Made by a program: the position numbers and the translations under genes
In this document: one piece after another, positions 19,763-29,309 of the stretch
Position numbering within the stretch: position 1 is the first letter of the stretch
How the letters are laid out: every line of letters begins with the position of its first letter
DNA from: Hymenobacter sp. BRD67
GTDB lineage: Bacteria; Bacteroidota; Bacteroidia; Cytophagales; Hymenobacteraceae
Direction of reading: 5' to 3'
Assembly: GCF_013256425.1 (NCBI RefSeq)
Contig: NZ_CP053904.1
Span: 372,001 to 436,000 of the forward strand
DNA length: 64,000 bases
The notes under the pieces: model-generated
Database searches by the model: none
What the model was told of the DNA's origin: nothing
Seen by the model: the letters and a program-made list of their open reading frames with translations, nothing else

Positions 19763-21163
19763 TCAAACGGCTTTCATTTCCTTCCACAGCACATTTAGCC
19801 CTTCGGCCCACACGGGGTGCGCGATGACCATCTCCTCCAGCTGCTGATAGCGGAGGCGGCCCATCATGGCAATTTGCAGCATGGTCATGATTTCGCCAGC
19901 TTCGGGCCCTACGATGGCGGCCCCGAGCAGGCGGTCGTCGGGGCCTACCAGTACCTTCCAAAAGCCCGTGAGCTGGCCCGTTTGCTGGGCCCGACTGATG
20001 TGGCGCACGGGCAGCTTGCCCAGCCGGTAGGCAATGCCTTGTTCCCTGGCCTGCTTCTCGCTCAGGCCAATGCGCCCGAGGGCGGGGTCGGTAAACACGC
20101 AGTAGGGTAGGGGGCGCTGCCGGGCCGAGCGGCGCGGGCCCTGGTGCAGCAGGTTGTTGCGCACTACCCGAAAATCGTCGTAGCTCAGGTGCGTAAACTG
20201 CGGCCCGCCGTGCACATCGCCCAGCGCAAAAATGCCGCGCACATTGGTTTCGAGCCGGCTGTTTACCCGAATATACCCGTCTTCGTCGGTGTTGATGCCC
20301 GCCAGCTCCAGGCCGAGGCGGTCGGAGTTGGGCTGGCGGCCGGTAGCTACCAGCAGGTGCGTGCCGTGCAGTCGGCGCTCACCCTGTTTGGTACTGATTG
20401 TCAGGGTATACTGCCCGGCCGCGCTCCGCGAAACGTGCCGGGTATCGGCGTGCATACTAAACTCCACGCCTTCGTGGGTGAGCGCTTGCTGCAACGCCTC
20501 GCATACGTCGCCGTCTTCGTGCTCCAGCACCTGCCCGCCGGCTTCGATGATGCTCACGCGGCTGCCGAAGCGCCGAAACATTTGCCCGAATTCCAGGCCG
20601 ATATAGCCTCCACCCACTATAAGCAGGTGCTCGGGTACTTCCGGCAAGTCGAGCAGCTCGGTGGTCGTCAGAAAGCCGGCTTCGGCCAGGCCCGGTATGT
20701 CGGGTACGGCGGCGCGGGTACCGGTATTGATAAAAATCTGTTTGGCGCTAATAGTACTGACTTTCTCCGGAGTTTCCTGCACCCGCACCCGGTGCGGCGC
20801 GGTGAAGGCGGCATGCCCGTGCAACACCCGAATGTTGTCGTGCGTCGGCGCCAGCGACTCGCGCAGGCTGTGGCGTGACGTGGCCAGCAAAGCATTTTTG
20901 CGGGCGATAACGGCCGGCATATCCAGCCGGGCACCGCCAGTCAGCTGCACGCCCAGCTCGGCGGCCGTGCGCACATCGTGCATTCGCCTGGCCGAGGCTA
21001 TCAGGGTTTTTGTTGGTACGCAGCCGTAGTTGAGGCAGGAGCCGCCCAGCTGTGCTTCTTCTACCAGCACTACGGTGCGGCCGGCTTCGGCCAGTGCGCG
21101 GGCCAGCGGGTTGCCGGCCTGGCCCGAGCCAATGATAAGCGCATCACATGAGTAATCGGACAT
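19763..21163 (-). CDS. FAD-dependent disulfide oxidoreductase, mercuric reductase-like
   Basis: 466 residues of the class I pyridine nucleotide-disulfide oxidoreductases. FAD motif ALIIGSGQAGNPLA, redox disulfide GGSCLNYGCVPTK, NAD(P) motif IVGGGYIGLEFGQM, second FAD block GIFALGDV, and a C-terminal dimerisation domain. Histidine near the C-terminus (AHPVWAEG) replaces the usual HxHPT motif of lipoamide dehydrogenase. No NmerA domain or C-terminal Cys pair of true MerA is present, so mercury reduction is not supported. The start at 21163 is chosen; 67 upstream codons look non-coding. It converges on gldH. Confidence 0.85.
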   Translation of the reverse strand: MSDYSCDALIIGSGQAGNPLARALAEAGRTVVLVEEAQLGGSCLNYGCVPTKTLIASARRMHDVRTAAELGVQLTGGARLDMPAVIARKNALLATSRHSLRESLAPTHDNIRVLHGHAAFTAPHRVRVQETPEKVSTISAKQIFINTGTRAAVPDIPGLAEAGFLTTTELLDLPEVPEHLLIVGGGYIGLEFGQMFRRFGSRVSIIEAGGQVLEHEDGDVCEALQQALTHEGVEFSMHADTRHVSRSAAGQYTLTISTKQGERRLHGTHLLVATGRQPNSDRLGLELAGINTDEDGYIRVNSRLETNVRGIFALGDVHGGPQFTHLSYDDFRVVRNNLLHQGPRRSARQRPLPYCVFTDPALGRIGLSEKQAREQGIAYRLGKLPVRHISRAQQTGQLTGFWKVLVGPDDRLLGAAIVGPEAGEIMTMLQIAMMGRLRYQQLEEMVIAHPVWAEGLNVLWKEMKAV

Positions 21164-21678
21164 AGGAAAAGGCGAGAGTATCGGAAGGGTATTACCGCCG
21201 CTGTTACGCAAAACGTGAGGAGGTGAACGGGCTGCCTGCAACGCTTCGCCCATAAGTAGTAGCTGGCTAATATTGCAGTGCCTCCCACTTGCCAGCCAAG
21301 CTTCCGGAAACCTGTTTATACTGTTGCGTATGAGTTTCAATTTTACAGGAAATGAATGCCGCACCTGCTTATTCCTGGTAATGGCCGGGCCGCTGAATCA
21401 CCTGCTGGTACGCGGTGGCATATAAATAGCTGACCTATCAGTCTGCGGCAATTGTTAGCTCATCCTTTACAACACAACCGTAGAAGCCACCTGTGAAGAA
21501 TAGTCTTGCGGCTCTTCAGCAGGAGCCAGGCGGCCGGCACAACCTGCCGGAAGGTACGGCGTACAGGAATGTAACGGTTCGGCGTGAGGCGTAGCCAGTC
21601 GGTGCTTCGGCTTTCTAGTGCAGAAGCTGGCTTCCTCACCGCCTCATTTCATAGTTTACTAACCTAGACCAGCACTCC
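21164..21678. other. Intergenic region, 515 bp
   Basis: Divergent promoter region between the FAD oxidoreductase and the DUF2231-Rieske gene. No RNA gene, hairpin or convincing small frame is seen. Confidence 0.5.
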
Positions 21679-22572
21679 ATGACGCAGGAAACCATACTGG
21701 ATACCATAACCCGGCAAGACTGGCTGGGCACGGCCGGCGATGCTATTCAGCCCGCTGTGATACAGGCATTTGAAGCTGGTGGAGAAGCAGGGCAGAAAAT
21801 CAAGAATTTTCTGCATGGTACCTGGCTCGGCCATCCGCTGCACCCGATTATTACGGATGTGCCCATTGGGGCCTGGACGACGGCCGCCGTACTGGATGGC
21901 TTGTCGTTGTGCGGCCAGCGCAAGCTGGCGCCGGGTGCCGATGCGGCAATTCTTATCGGCCTGGTTGGCGCAGTAGGGGCAGCCATAACCGGCCTGACCG
22001 ACTGGACGGGCACAACCAAGAAAAAGCGCAAGCTTGGCTTGATGCACGGCCTGCTGAACATTGGGGCTACGGCGCTTTATACTACTTCCTATCTATTACG
22101 GCGGCAGCAAAATTCGCGCGGCGCGGCCATTGGCTTATCGCTGCTGGGCTATGGCGTGGTGTCGGCTTCGGCTTACCTCGGCGGGCACCTGGTCTATGGT
22201 GAGCAGGTAAGCGTAGACCACACGGCCACCTCAGTCGAATACCCGAGTGAGTTCGTCGGCGTGCTGCCCGATGTCGACTTGGCCGAAAATACCATGCAGC
22301 GCGTCGAAGCCGGCAGCGTGCCGGTGCTGCTGGCCCGCAAGAACGGAGAGATTTTTGCCATCGCGCACACCTGCTCGCACCTGGGCGGCCCGCTCTCCGA
22401 AGGCACGCTGCTGCCCGATGGCAGCGTGCGCTGCCCGTGGCACGGCTCGGTATTCTCCCTAAAAGATGGCTGCGTGCTGGCCGGCCCCGCCACCGAGCCG
22501 CAGCCCAGCTTCGAGGTGCGCGTGCAAAACGGGCAAATCGAGGTGCGCCTGGCCCATACAAAAAGCGCTTGA
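21679..22572 (+). CDS. DUF2231 membrane protein fused to Rieske 2Fe-2S domain
   Basis: 297 residues. The N-terminal part (about 40-185) is a DUF2231 domain: LGHPLHPIITDVPIGAWTTA with conserved His, four likely membrane helices, and TGLTDWTGT. The C-terminal Rieske ferredoxin domain binds 2Fe-2S through C232/H234 (CSHLGG) and C252/H255 (CPWHG). It is probably an inner-membrane electron carrier with a redox or heme partner that cannot be named. Fusion of these two domains is seen in several bacterial groups. It stands alone with its own terminator. Confidence 0.9.
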   Translation: MTQETILDTITRQDWLGTAGDAIQPAVIQAFEAGGEAGQKIKNFLHGTWLGHPLHPIITDVPIGAWTTAAVLDGLSLCGQRKLAPGADAAILIGLVGAVGAAITGLTDWTGTTKKKRKLGLMHGLLNIGATALYTTSYLLRRQQNSRGAAIGLSLLGYGVVSASAYLGGHLVYGEQVSVDHTATSVEYPSEFVGVLPDVDLAENTMQRVEAGSVPVLLARKNGEIFAIAHTCSHLGGPLSEGTLLPDGSVRCPWHGSVFSLKDGCVLAGPATEPQPSFEVRVQNGQIEVRLAHTKSA

Positions 22573-22624
22573 AGTACTTAGCGCTGGCTGGTGCATATGA
22601 TTTACGGACTAAGTTCTGTAGTAC

Positions 22625-22656
22625 AAAAAAGCTCCGATATAAGTCGGAGCTTTTTT
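22625..22656 (+). terminator. Intrinsic terminator
   Basis: Stem aaaaaagctccga / tcggagctttttt with a 6-base loop and T6 tail, 52 bp after the DUF2231-Rieske stop. The A6 side also allows minus-strand termination. Confidence 0.9.
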
Positions 22657-22834
22657 GTGTACATAGGCTGCGGTAAAAAGCATTGCTCGCTATTACTTGC
22701 TTTCAAAAAACTTGCTGACCGGGCATTAGCCACCGCATAGTAGATATGCTGTTGGTAACGATACCATGCGAGACGCACTGCGGACGGTAGATTTTCGCTA
22801 AGAACCCCCGCTCGTTGGTAAAATCCGCGTTATG

Positions 22835-23540
22835 CTATTCAAATAGTACCTCCACTAAGGGCACTTCCTTACTAGTTGGGAAAGGCTGCCAAATGGCAAG
22901 GTGGCCGCCCCGCATCCAGTAGTTAACCGGAAGAGCCGATGGTTTTGCCGCCAGTATTTTAGGGACACTCGATGCCGGCAGTATGCGCAAGGGGGCGTTA
23001 GGGGCATTACGCTGCCCTATTGTATAGCAGTCCGCGCAAATGGAATGAGCAGTTGCCGGTGAGTTGGTAGTGTATTCATCGGGCGTGTTACCCAAGCCTT
23101 CGAGCACGATAAAAAACCTTTATTAGGCACCGGCACCGACTTGCTTGCCCAAGTAAGTAGCAGCGGCTTTGTTGCTGCCTGTAGTACGGGCTCAGTTAAG
23201 ACCAGTTGGGTAGGTGCTAGGTCATCATCAGCTGGCGCGCCAGCATCGGTTACACTGGCTAGGCGTACCCGTATTTGACCCCTGGCAGTATCACGTCCAA
23301 AAGCCTGTAAGTAGACCCTAACCCCAGTGAGCGCGCGCTGGCCATCTGCAGGAGCATAAAAGTGTAATGCATAGCTTGCTCCTGGGCTCGCCGCCCAAAA
23401 AAGCCGCGCCTGAGTTTGCCCGATGGCTTTGCTAATTGGTTGCGTAAACTATCAACTGGTAACGAAGCGGATACTTCCTGAGCCCGCAGAGGGACAGTAA
23501 AACTGCCTAGCCCTAGCGCTAGTAAGCTGACTTTAAGCAT
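22835..23540 (-). CDS. Secreted protein of unknown function (two frameshifts)
   Basis: About 235 residues reconstructed from three frames. A signal peptide MLKVSLLALGLGSFTVPLRAQ begins at 23540. After SARSL the frame continues as GVRVYLQAFGRDTARGQIRV and is open to NKGF, where it joins IVLEGLGNTPDEYTTNS in the frame ending at 22835. The joins need one G added to the run at 23322-23325 and one T added to the run at 23111-23116 (minus-strand bases). The middle part looks like a beta-sandwich and the C-terminus has a Cys pair (CADC). The family is not recognised. Confidence 0.65.
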
Positions 23541-23546
23541 AAGTAG

Positions 23547-23580
23547 ATAAAAAAGCCGCTGCTAAGGTAAGCAGCGGCTT
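23547..23580 (-). terminator. Terminator of sucD
   Basis: Arms 23553-23563 and 23570-23580 (aagccgctgct / agcagcggctt) with six T on the minus strand, 23 bp after the sucD stop. Confidence 0.88.
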
Positions 23581-23603
23581 CTCCAGCTTATTAAAGGCAA
23601 AAA

Positions 23604-24485
23604 TTACTTGCCGCCCAGCACGCGCAGCATGGTATCGCCAATCTCGGCGGGCGAATCCACCACGTGGATGCCGCACTCGCGCATGATGGCCATTTTGGCG
23701 GCGGCTGTGTCATCGGCCCCGCCCACGATGGCACCGGCGTGGCCCATGCGGCGGCCGGGAGGGGCCGTCTGGCCAGCGATGAAACCTACCACGGGCTTCT
23801 TGTTGCCGGTTTCCTTAATCCAGCGGGCGGCTTCGGCTTCCATGCCGCCGCCGATTTCACCAATCATGACGATACCTTCGGTTTCGGGGTCGTTCATCAG
23901 CAATTCCACGGCCTGCTTGGTGGTAGTACCGATGATGGGGTCGCCGCCGATACCAATGGCTGTGGTCTGGCCCAGGCCGGCTTTGGTAAGCTGGTCAACG
24001 GCCTCATAGGTCAGCGTGCCCGACTTCGAGACGATGCCCACGCGGCCTTTCTGGAAAATAAAGCCGGGCATGATACCCACTTTGCACTCGCCGGCCGTGA
24101 TAACGCCGGGGCAGTTGGGGCCCACCATCGTAATACCGGGGCGGTCCTTGAGGTAGTGCTTCACCGCAATCATGTCCTTGGTCGGAATGCCCTCGGTAAT
24201 GGTCACGATGACTTTAATACCGGCCTGCGCAGCCTCCAGAATGGCATCGGCCGCAAAAGCCGGGGGCACGAAAATGATGCTGGTATCGGCCTGGGTAGCG
24301 GCTACGGCATCGGCCACAGTGTTAAACACGGGCCGGCCGAGGTGCTCGGTGCCGCCCTTGCCGGGCGTTACGCCGCCGACTACCTGGGTGCCGTAATCCA
24401 TCATTTGCTGGGCGTGGAACGAGCCTTCGGAGCCGGTGAAGCCCTGCACGATGACCTTGGAATCTTTGTTGACGAGAACGCTCAT
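23604..24485 (-). CDS. sucD: Succinate--CoA ligase subunit alpha
   Basis: 293 residues, full length for the family. It carries the CoA-binding Rossmann domain ([30 protein letters not shown]) and the ligase part with [40 protein letters not shown] and the phosphohistidine loop [10 protein letters not shown]. It makes ATP or GTP from succinyl-CoA in the citrate cycle with the beta subunit (SucC), which is not in the window, as is common in Bacteroidota. Confidence 0.97.
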   Translation of the reverse strand: MSVLVNKDSKVIVQGFTGSEGSFHAQQMMDYGTQVVGGVTPGKGGTEHLGRPVFNTVADAVAATQADTSIIFVPPAFAADAILEAAQAGIKVIVTITEGIPTKDMIAVKHYLKDRPGITMVGPNCPGVITAGECKVGIMPGFIFQKGRVGIVSKSGTLTYEAVDQLTKAGLGQTTAIGIGGDPIIGTTTKQAVELLMNDPETEGIVMIGEIGGGMEAEAARWIKETGNKKPVVGFIAGQTAPPGRRMGHAGAIVGGADDTAAAKMAIMRECGIHVVDSPAEIGDTMLRVLGGK

Positions 24486-24577
24486 GGGCGGCTAACTTGT
24501 TGGGAGGAATTAATTGGGGCAAAAGTAGGGCCGGGGCGGGCATTACGCACACGGTCGGGCCCGGCCGCCCGGCTTCT

Positions 24578-24585
24578 TACCTTTG
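24578..24585 (+). promoter_or_regulatory. Bacteroidota -7 box
   Basis: TACCTTTG, a full match to TAnnTTTG, 40 bases upstream of the ATG at 24626. Confidence 0.55.
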
Positions 24586-24625
24586 TGGGCTCATTGCCTT
24601 CTTATTTCCCCTCCCAGCACCTAGC

Positions 24626-25603
24626 ATGTATTTCAACCATATTATTGATACCCTCGGCAATACGCCGCTTGTGAAGCTTAACAAAGTCACGGAAGGTATA
24701 AAAGGCACTATACTGGCTAAGGTAGAGTATTTTAACCCCGGCAACTCGGTGAAAGACCGCATGGCGCTGCGCATGATTGAAGATGCCGAAAAGGCGGGCC
24801 TGCTGAAGCCCGGCGGCACCATTATCGAGGGCACGAGCGGCAACACCGGCATGGGCCTGGCGCTGGCCGCCATCGCCAAAGGCTACAAAACGGTGTTTGT
24901 GATGAGCGACAAGCAAAGCAAGGAAAAGCAGGACATTCTGCGCGCCGTGGGCGCCGAGGTGGTCGTCTGCCCCGTCGATGTAGCCCCCGAAGACCCGCGT
25001 AGCTACTACTCAGTGGCCCGGCGCCTGAATAAGGAAACGCCCAACTCGTTCTACCCCAACCAGTACGACAACCTTTCTAACACTGCGGCGCATTACGAGG
25101 CTACCGGCCCCGAAATATGGGCCGGTACCGAGGGTAAAATTACCCACTTCGCGGCTGGCGTGGGCACGGGCGGCACCATCTGCGGCACCAGCAAGTACCT
25201 GAAAGAGCAGAATCCCAATATCTTCACCTTGGGCCTCGATACCTACGGCTCGGTATTTAAGAAATATAAAGAAACCGGAATATTTGACCAGAATGAGATA
25301 TATCCCTATAAAACGGAGGGAATCGGTGAAGATATTTTGCCCAAAAACGTTGATTTCGACGTTATCGACCAATTTATTAAAGTATCGGATAAAGACGCGG
25401 CCCTAATGACGCGCCGCTTGGCCAAGGAGGAGGGCTTGTTTGTGGGCTGGAGCTGTGGCTCGGCTGTATTTGGCGCTTTAGCCTATGCCCGTGAGCATCT
25501 TACTGAAGCCGACACGATGGTGATTATCCTGCCCGACCACGGCACGCGCTACCTGGGTAAGATATATAACGACGAGTGGATGGTGGCGCAGGGCTGGCTC
25601 TAA
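24626..25603 (+). CDS. PLP-dependent cysteine synthase / cystathionine beta-synthase family
   Basis: 325 residues of the fold-type II PLP enzymes. PLP lysine K43 in NPGNSVKDR, EGTSGNTG substrate loop, GVGTGGTICG phosphate loop and a C-terminal GWSCGSAV. There is no regulatory CBS-domain pair. The long middle (VDVAPEDPRSYYSVARRLNK, NQYDNLSNTAAHYEATGPEIW) is closer to cystathionine beta-synthase catalytic domains than to CysK, so either sulfide plus O-acetylserine or homocysteine plus serine chemistry is possible. The ATG at 24626 is chosen; the longer frame from 24497 reads into promoter DNA. Confidence 0.9.
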   Translation: MYFNHIIDTLGNTPLVKLNKVTEGIKGTILAKVEYFNPGNSVKDRMALRMIEDAEKAGLLKPGGTIIEGTSGNTGMGLALAAIAKGYKTVFVMSDKQSKEKQDILRAVGAEVVVCPVDVAPEDPRSYYSVARRLNKETPNSFYPNQYDNLSNTAAHYEATGPEIWAGTEGKITHFAAGVGTGGTICGTSKYLKEQNPNIFTLGLDTYGSVFKKYKETGIFDQNEIYPYKTEGIGEDILPKNVDFDVIDQFIKVSDKDAALMTRRLAKEEGLFVGWSCGSAVFGALAYAREHLTEADTMVIILPDHGTRYLGKIYNDEWMVAQGWL

Positions 25604-25670
25604 CCCCACGCTTGGCTTGCTAAAGCGAAGGGCCGGGGGTATCTTCGTAGACTTAAATTTAAGATGCTGT

Positions 25671-26084
25671 ATGACCGACGCACTCAATCATATTGTGCTG
25701 ATAGAGGATAACGAGACGACGAGCTTTCTGAATAATAGATTGCTAAGTCGCTTGGGTGTGGCCCGGCAGGTCAGCTCCTTCACAAAGGCCGACGAAGCCT
25801 CGCATTTTTTGTGGGGTGATAAGCACCCCGAAATTACCCCCGACCTGGTTTTTGTAGACCTGAAAATGCCGGGTATGAGTGGCTTCGATTTTCTGGAGCG
25901 CTACAGCCAGCTGCCCGCCGAGACGCAGGAGCGCACGGTGGTAGCGGTGCTGACTACTTCGATGCACGCCGCCGACACCGCCCGCGTGGCCCAGTACCCC
26001 AACGTGGAGTATCTCACCAAACCCCTGACCGAAGAAAAAATGCAGCGCCTGCTCGCCAAGCGCTTCGCAAACAGCGTAAGCTAA
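25671..26084 (+). CDS. Single-domain response regulator
   Basis: 137 residues, a receiver domain only. Acidic pocket E12/D13 (LIEDNE), phosphoacceptor D63 (LVFVDLKMPG), Thr at 95-96 (VLTTS) and the conserved Lys117 (LTKPL). No output domain, so it is a CheY-like relay for a histidine kinase elsewhere. A terminator at 26107 ends the unit. Confidence 0.93.
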   Translation: MTDALNHIVLIEDNETTSFLNNRLLSRLGVARQVSSFTKADEASHFLWGDKHPEITPDLVFVDLKMPGMSGFDFLERYSQLPAETQERTVVAVLTTSMHAADTARVAQYPNVEYLTKPLTEEKMQRLLAKRFANSVS

Positions 26085-26106
26085 GTATAGAAACTTCACT
26101 GCCCAC

Positions 26107-26143
26107 AAAAAAAGGCCGTTCTGCCAAGCAGAACGGCCTTTTT
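26107..26143 (+). terminator. Intrinsic terminator after response regulator
   Basis: Stem aaaaaggccgttctgc / gcagaacggccttttt with a 4-base loop, 23 bp after the stop codon; the A-rich left side also allows minus-strand use by ade. Confidence 0.9.
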
Positions 26144-26199
26144 GGTGGAGGCTACCGGCTGGATTGGTATAGGGCTAAATATAGTAAATATGCTGTATT

Positions 26200-27861
26200 T
26201 TACGACACAAACTCAAACCGCTCGCCGTCAAACAAGCCTTTATCGCTGAGCTTAAGGCTGGGAATAACCAGCAGCGCCATAAACGAGAGGGTCATAAACG
26301 GGGCTTGCAGGCCTGAGCCAAGCTGCGTCTTAGCAAAACTATCAAGCGCTGAGTAGGATGCCGCCACCTCCGGGCCGGGGCGGTCCGACATGAGTCCGGC
26401 TACGGGTAGCCGCACTACGTGCTCGGTGCCAGCGGCATCGACCGCCGCCAGGCCTCCCTGCGCCGCCACTACCAGGTTGATGGCGCGCGCCAGGCTGGCG
26501 TCGTCGTAGCCCACGGCCGTAATATTGTGCGAGTCGTGGCCAACACTGCTGGCCAGGGCGCCCTGCTTCAGCCCAAAGCCTTTGATGAAGGCCACGGCTG
26601 GCGCGGCCCCCGGCGTGTAGCGATTGAGGACCACCAGCTTGAGCACATCCTGGGCCGGGTCGGGCTGAAGCTGGCCGTCGACGACCGGCAGCTCCAGGTT
26701 GCGCCGCGCGGTAATAAGCTGCCCATCAAAGCATTCGATAACCGGGTAGGTTGCCTGCTCCTGGCTTGCCCAAGGCGCTGGTAAGGTCAGGGCAGCCGGG
26801 GTAATCGGGGCAGCGTGAAAGTTATTGACCACTGCAACCGGCGTGGCGGGCAGCAGGCACTGGCCGTTTTCGGCCACCAGCTCGCCATTCAGGAAGGTTT
26901 TTTGAACCGTAAAATCAGTCAGATTATCAACCAGAATAAAGTCGGCATGGTCGCCGATGCGCAGCTGGCCCACGGGCAGGCCATAATGCGCAACCGGATT
27001 GAGGCAGGCGGCTTGCAGCACATCGAACACCGAGTAGCCGAGGGCCACGGCCCGTTGCACCAGCTGGTTGATATGGCCCAGCAACAGTGTATCGGGGTGC
27101 TTGTCGTCGGAGCAGAACATGATATTCTCGTAGTGCTGAGGCAGCAGCTCAATGAGGGCATCAAAGTTGCGGGCCGCCGAGCCTTCCCGAATCAGGATTT
27201 TCATGCCGGCCGCCAGCTTGTCCTGGGCTTCGGCGGCCGTAAAGCACTCGTGGTCGGTGCTGATGCCGGCGCTGGCATAGCACTCGGCATCGGCCCCTTG
27301 CAGGCCAGGCGCATGGCCATCCACGGGGCGTCCATAGCGGTGCGCCAGCGCTATTTTTTCCAGCACGCCGGGGTCGCGCTGCAACACGCCGGGCCAGTTC
27401 ATCATCTCGGCCAGGTAGCCGATGGCAGGGTTTTGGAAAAGCTGCTCAATATCGGCGGCCGTAATGGTGGCGCCGGCCGTTTCGAAGGGCGTGGCCGGCA
27501 CGCAGCTGGGCGCGCCAAAGCAAAACTTAAACGGGCCGGCCGCCGCATTGTCGAGCATATACTGCACGCCGGCCACGCCGAGCACGTTGCCGATTTCGTG
27601 GGGGTCTGATACCGTGGCTACGGTTCCGTGGGTAAGAGCCAGCCGGGCAAACTCGCTGGGTACCAGCAGCGAGCTTTCGACGTGCACGTGCGCATCGACA
27701 AAGCCCGGCAGCGCGTAGGGTAGGGCAGGGTCGGGGGCCGTAGCCCCGGCCACGGGCTCCACGGCCGCCACCCGGCCCGCTACCACGCGTAGCGTTGCCG
27801 GGCCCACCGTGCGCGCCGGAATATCAACCAGATTAACAGAGAGCACCAAATCAGCCGGCAT
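26200..27861 (-). CDS. ade: Adenine deaminase
   Basis: About 553 residues. It hydrolyses adenine to hypoxanthine plus ammonia in purine salvage. Amidohydrolase metal motifs: GFVDAHVHVESSLL, TVATVSDPHEIGNVLG, DGHAPGL, STDHECF and CSDDKHPD, followed by the family-specific C-terminal domain with GHDSHNITAVG. The start at 27861 (MPADLVLSVNLVD) is preferred; in-frame ATGs at 27897 and 27939 would add 12 or 26 residues. Confidence 0.93.
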   Translation of the reverse strand: MPADLVLSVNLVDIPARTVGPATLRVVAGRVAAVEPVAGATAPDPALPYALPGFVDAHVHVESSLLVPSEFARLALTHGTVATVSDPHEIGNVLGVAGVQYMLDNAAAGPFKFCFGAPSCVPATPFETAGATITAADIEQLFQNPAIGYLAEMMNWPGVLQRDPGVLEKIALAHRYGRPVDGHAPGLQGADAECYASAGISTDHECFTAAEAQDKLAAGMKILIREGSAARNFDALIELLPQHYENIMFCSDDKHPDTLLLGHINQLVQRAVALGYSVFDVLQAACLNPVAHYGLPVGQLRIGDHADFILVDNLTDFTVQKTFLNGELVAENGQCLLPATPVAVVNNFHAAPITPAALTLPAPWASQEQATYPVIECFDGQLITARRNLELPVVDGQLQPDPAQDVLKLVVLNRYTPGAAPAVAFIKGFGLKQGALASSVGHDSHNITAVGYDDASLARAINLVVAAQGGLAAVDAAGTEHVVRLPVAGLMSDRPGPEVAASYSALDSFAKTQLGSGLQAPFMTLSFMALLVIPSLKLSDKGLFDGERFEFVS

Positions 27862-27942
27862 ACGGTTCAGGGAAAAGACGTTGGGCCCAGGCCGCATAGC
27901 GAATTGGGTCAGAAAAAAGTATTTTTGTAAAAAAAACACGCC

Positions 27943-28113
27943 GTGAAGCTATCAACAAATGACTGTTTACTGGCTCGGCCAGCCCTGTTTCTGGCCCTGG
28001 CAGCCCTGCTGGCTACCAGCAGCTGCGCCGGCCACGGCTCCTTGCAGCAGAAAACCCGCTGGTACCGCCACCATAGCGGCGGCAAGTCGGTGCCCTGTCC
28101 TTGTGGACATTAG
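27943..28113 (+). CDS. Small lipoprotein, 56 residues
   Basis: A GTG-started frame. The N-terminus has a hydrophobic run (ALFLALAALLATSSC) with a lipobox ending at Cys28. A short basic part (KTRWYRHHSGG) and a C-terminal CPCGH follow. Clear signal architecture and coding-like base use support a real gene. Function unknown; the CPCGH end might bind a metal. It is divergent from ade and 63 bp before the next secreted protein. Confidence 0.7.
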   Translation: MKLSTNDCLLARPALFLALAALLATSSCAGHGSLQQKTRWYRHHSGGKSVPCPCGH

Positions 28114-28176
28114 TTGCAACTATTGATTTTATCCGGTATGTTAGCCACTGTTTTGCTTTACACAGCTATTTACCCG

Positions 28177-28809
28177 ATGAAACATCTCTACAAGCTCAGT
28201 GCTCTGCTGTTAGTTGCTGGCCCGGTGGCTGCCCAGCAGACAGATGTGCCCCAAATGGCTCCGGTCGTAGTGATACATACGCCGCCCACCAGCTTTAAGA
28301 CCGGAACCTACCAGCTAAAAAGAGGGAGCGACTGGAAGCGGGCCAAGCTGCTCTACGATGCCCGGAGCCTGAGCGTGAGCGATGCCAACCATAAGCCGCA
28401 GTATGCCCTGGTATATCCGGCCGATAGCGTACGAGCCTTCACGATTGGGCGTGATACATTCTCAATAGTGCAGGAGGTGGATATTCCGCGGCCGGCCCAG
28501 CATTACCCGAGCCTTATTACCCGCAACCTGTATCACCAGGCGGGTTTCTACGTAACTGAATACGTGGCTGTGCTGCCGGCCCCGCAGCCGCCGGTGGTGT
28601 ATACCCTGCTCACGCGCCCGGCCCAGCCCCAGGCCCTGGCCGTGCTGCCGCCCAGTAAGGTGCAGTTCCGGATGGCCCTGGCGAAGGTGCTGCACGATTA
28701 CCCGGCGCTCTCGCAGCAGCTCGAGCTGGACCCCAATATCATACCCGAGCAGCTGCCCGAGCTGCTCACTGCCTATGGGCGCTGGAAGGCCACCAGCGGC
28801 AGCAAATAG
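28177..28809 (+). CDS. Secreted protein of unknown function
   Basis: 210 residues. The ATG at 28177 gives the signal peptide MKHLYKLSALLLVAGPVAAQQ; an upstream ATG at 28114 would add a second hydrophobic segment and is less likely. The mature part has a KTGTYQLKRGSDW start, LVYPADSVRAFTIGRDTF and a helical C-terminus. No family recognised. Confidence 0.7.
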   Translation: MKHLYKLSALLLVAGPVAAQQTDVPQMAPVVVIHTPPTSFKTGTYQLKRGSDWKRAKLLYDARSLSVSDANHKPQYALVYPADSVRAFTIGRDTFSIVQEVDIPRPAQHYPSLITRNLYHQAGFYVTEYVAVLPAPQPPVVYTLLTRPAQPQALAVLPPSKVQFRMALAKVLHDYPALSQQLELDPNIIPEQLPELLTAYGRWKATSGSK

Positions 28810-28868
28810 CCGGGTTTGCACAGCTGCCCGTCGCGTGCAGCAGCTCAGCTTCTGCCTACCTTCGCCCG

Positions 28869-29276
28869 ATGCCCGAAAACACCCCCGAAGTAACTGCCCT
28901 GCAAGCTGCCGCCGAGCAGGTGCGCCAGCAACTGGGCCTGCCTGCCTTTGATGCCGCCGCCGTGCTGGAGCTCGACCACTTTATTGAGGTGCAGCGCACC
29001 GAGTTGGCGCCCTCCTCGCCCGACCGCGCGGGGGTAGTCACGGCGCTGGGGTGCTTCCTGGGCCAGTGCCTCGTGCAGGCCTACCAGGCCGAGTGGGCCG
29101 CCGGCCCCGACGGCAGCACCGGCGTCGGGCTGGCTAATCGGCTTTTTTTTAATCCTTTTTATTTGGTTAATCAGCAGCTGGATAAGGGCCCGGAAGCATC
29201 AGTAGCGGCCTTTTTCAGGTCGGTGCCGCAGCGGCTGGTGAGCGCCGCCGGGGCAAAAAAGCGCTGGATTTCGTAA
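28869..29276 (+). CDS. Conserved hypothetical cytoplasmic protein
   Basis: 135 residues without signal or membrane segment. It contains GVVTALGCFLGQCLVQAYQ and NRLFFNPFYLVNQQL, which look like a compact alpha/beta domain; the family was not identified. A TACCTTCG box at 28857-28864 lies just before the ATG, implying its own short-leader transcript. cmk follows 33 bp later. Confidence 0.7.
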   Translation: MPENTPEVTALQAAAEQVRQQLGLPAFDAAAVLELDHFIEVQRTELAPSSPDRAGVVTALGCFLGQCLVQAYQAEWAAGPDGSTGVGLANRLFFNPFYLVNQQLDKGPEASVAAFFRSVPQRLVSAAGAKKRWIS

Positions 29277-29309
29277 TCTTGCGGGGCCAATGGCCGTTTT
29301 CGCGTGTTT

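Noticed and set aside
19763..21163. True mercuric reductase
   Set aside because: No NmerA domain, no C-terminal Cys pair and no mer genes nearby.
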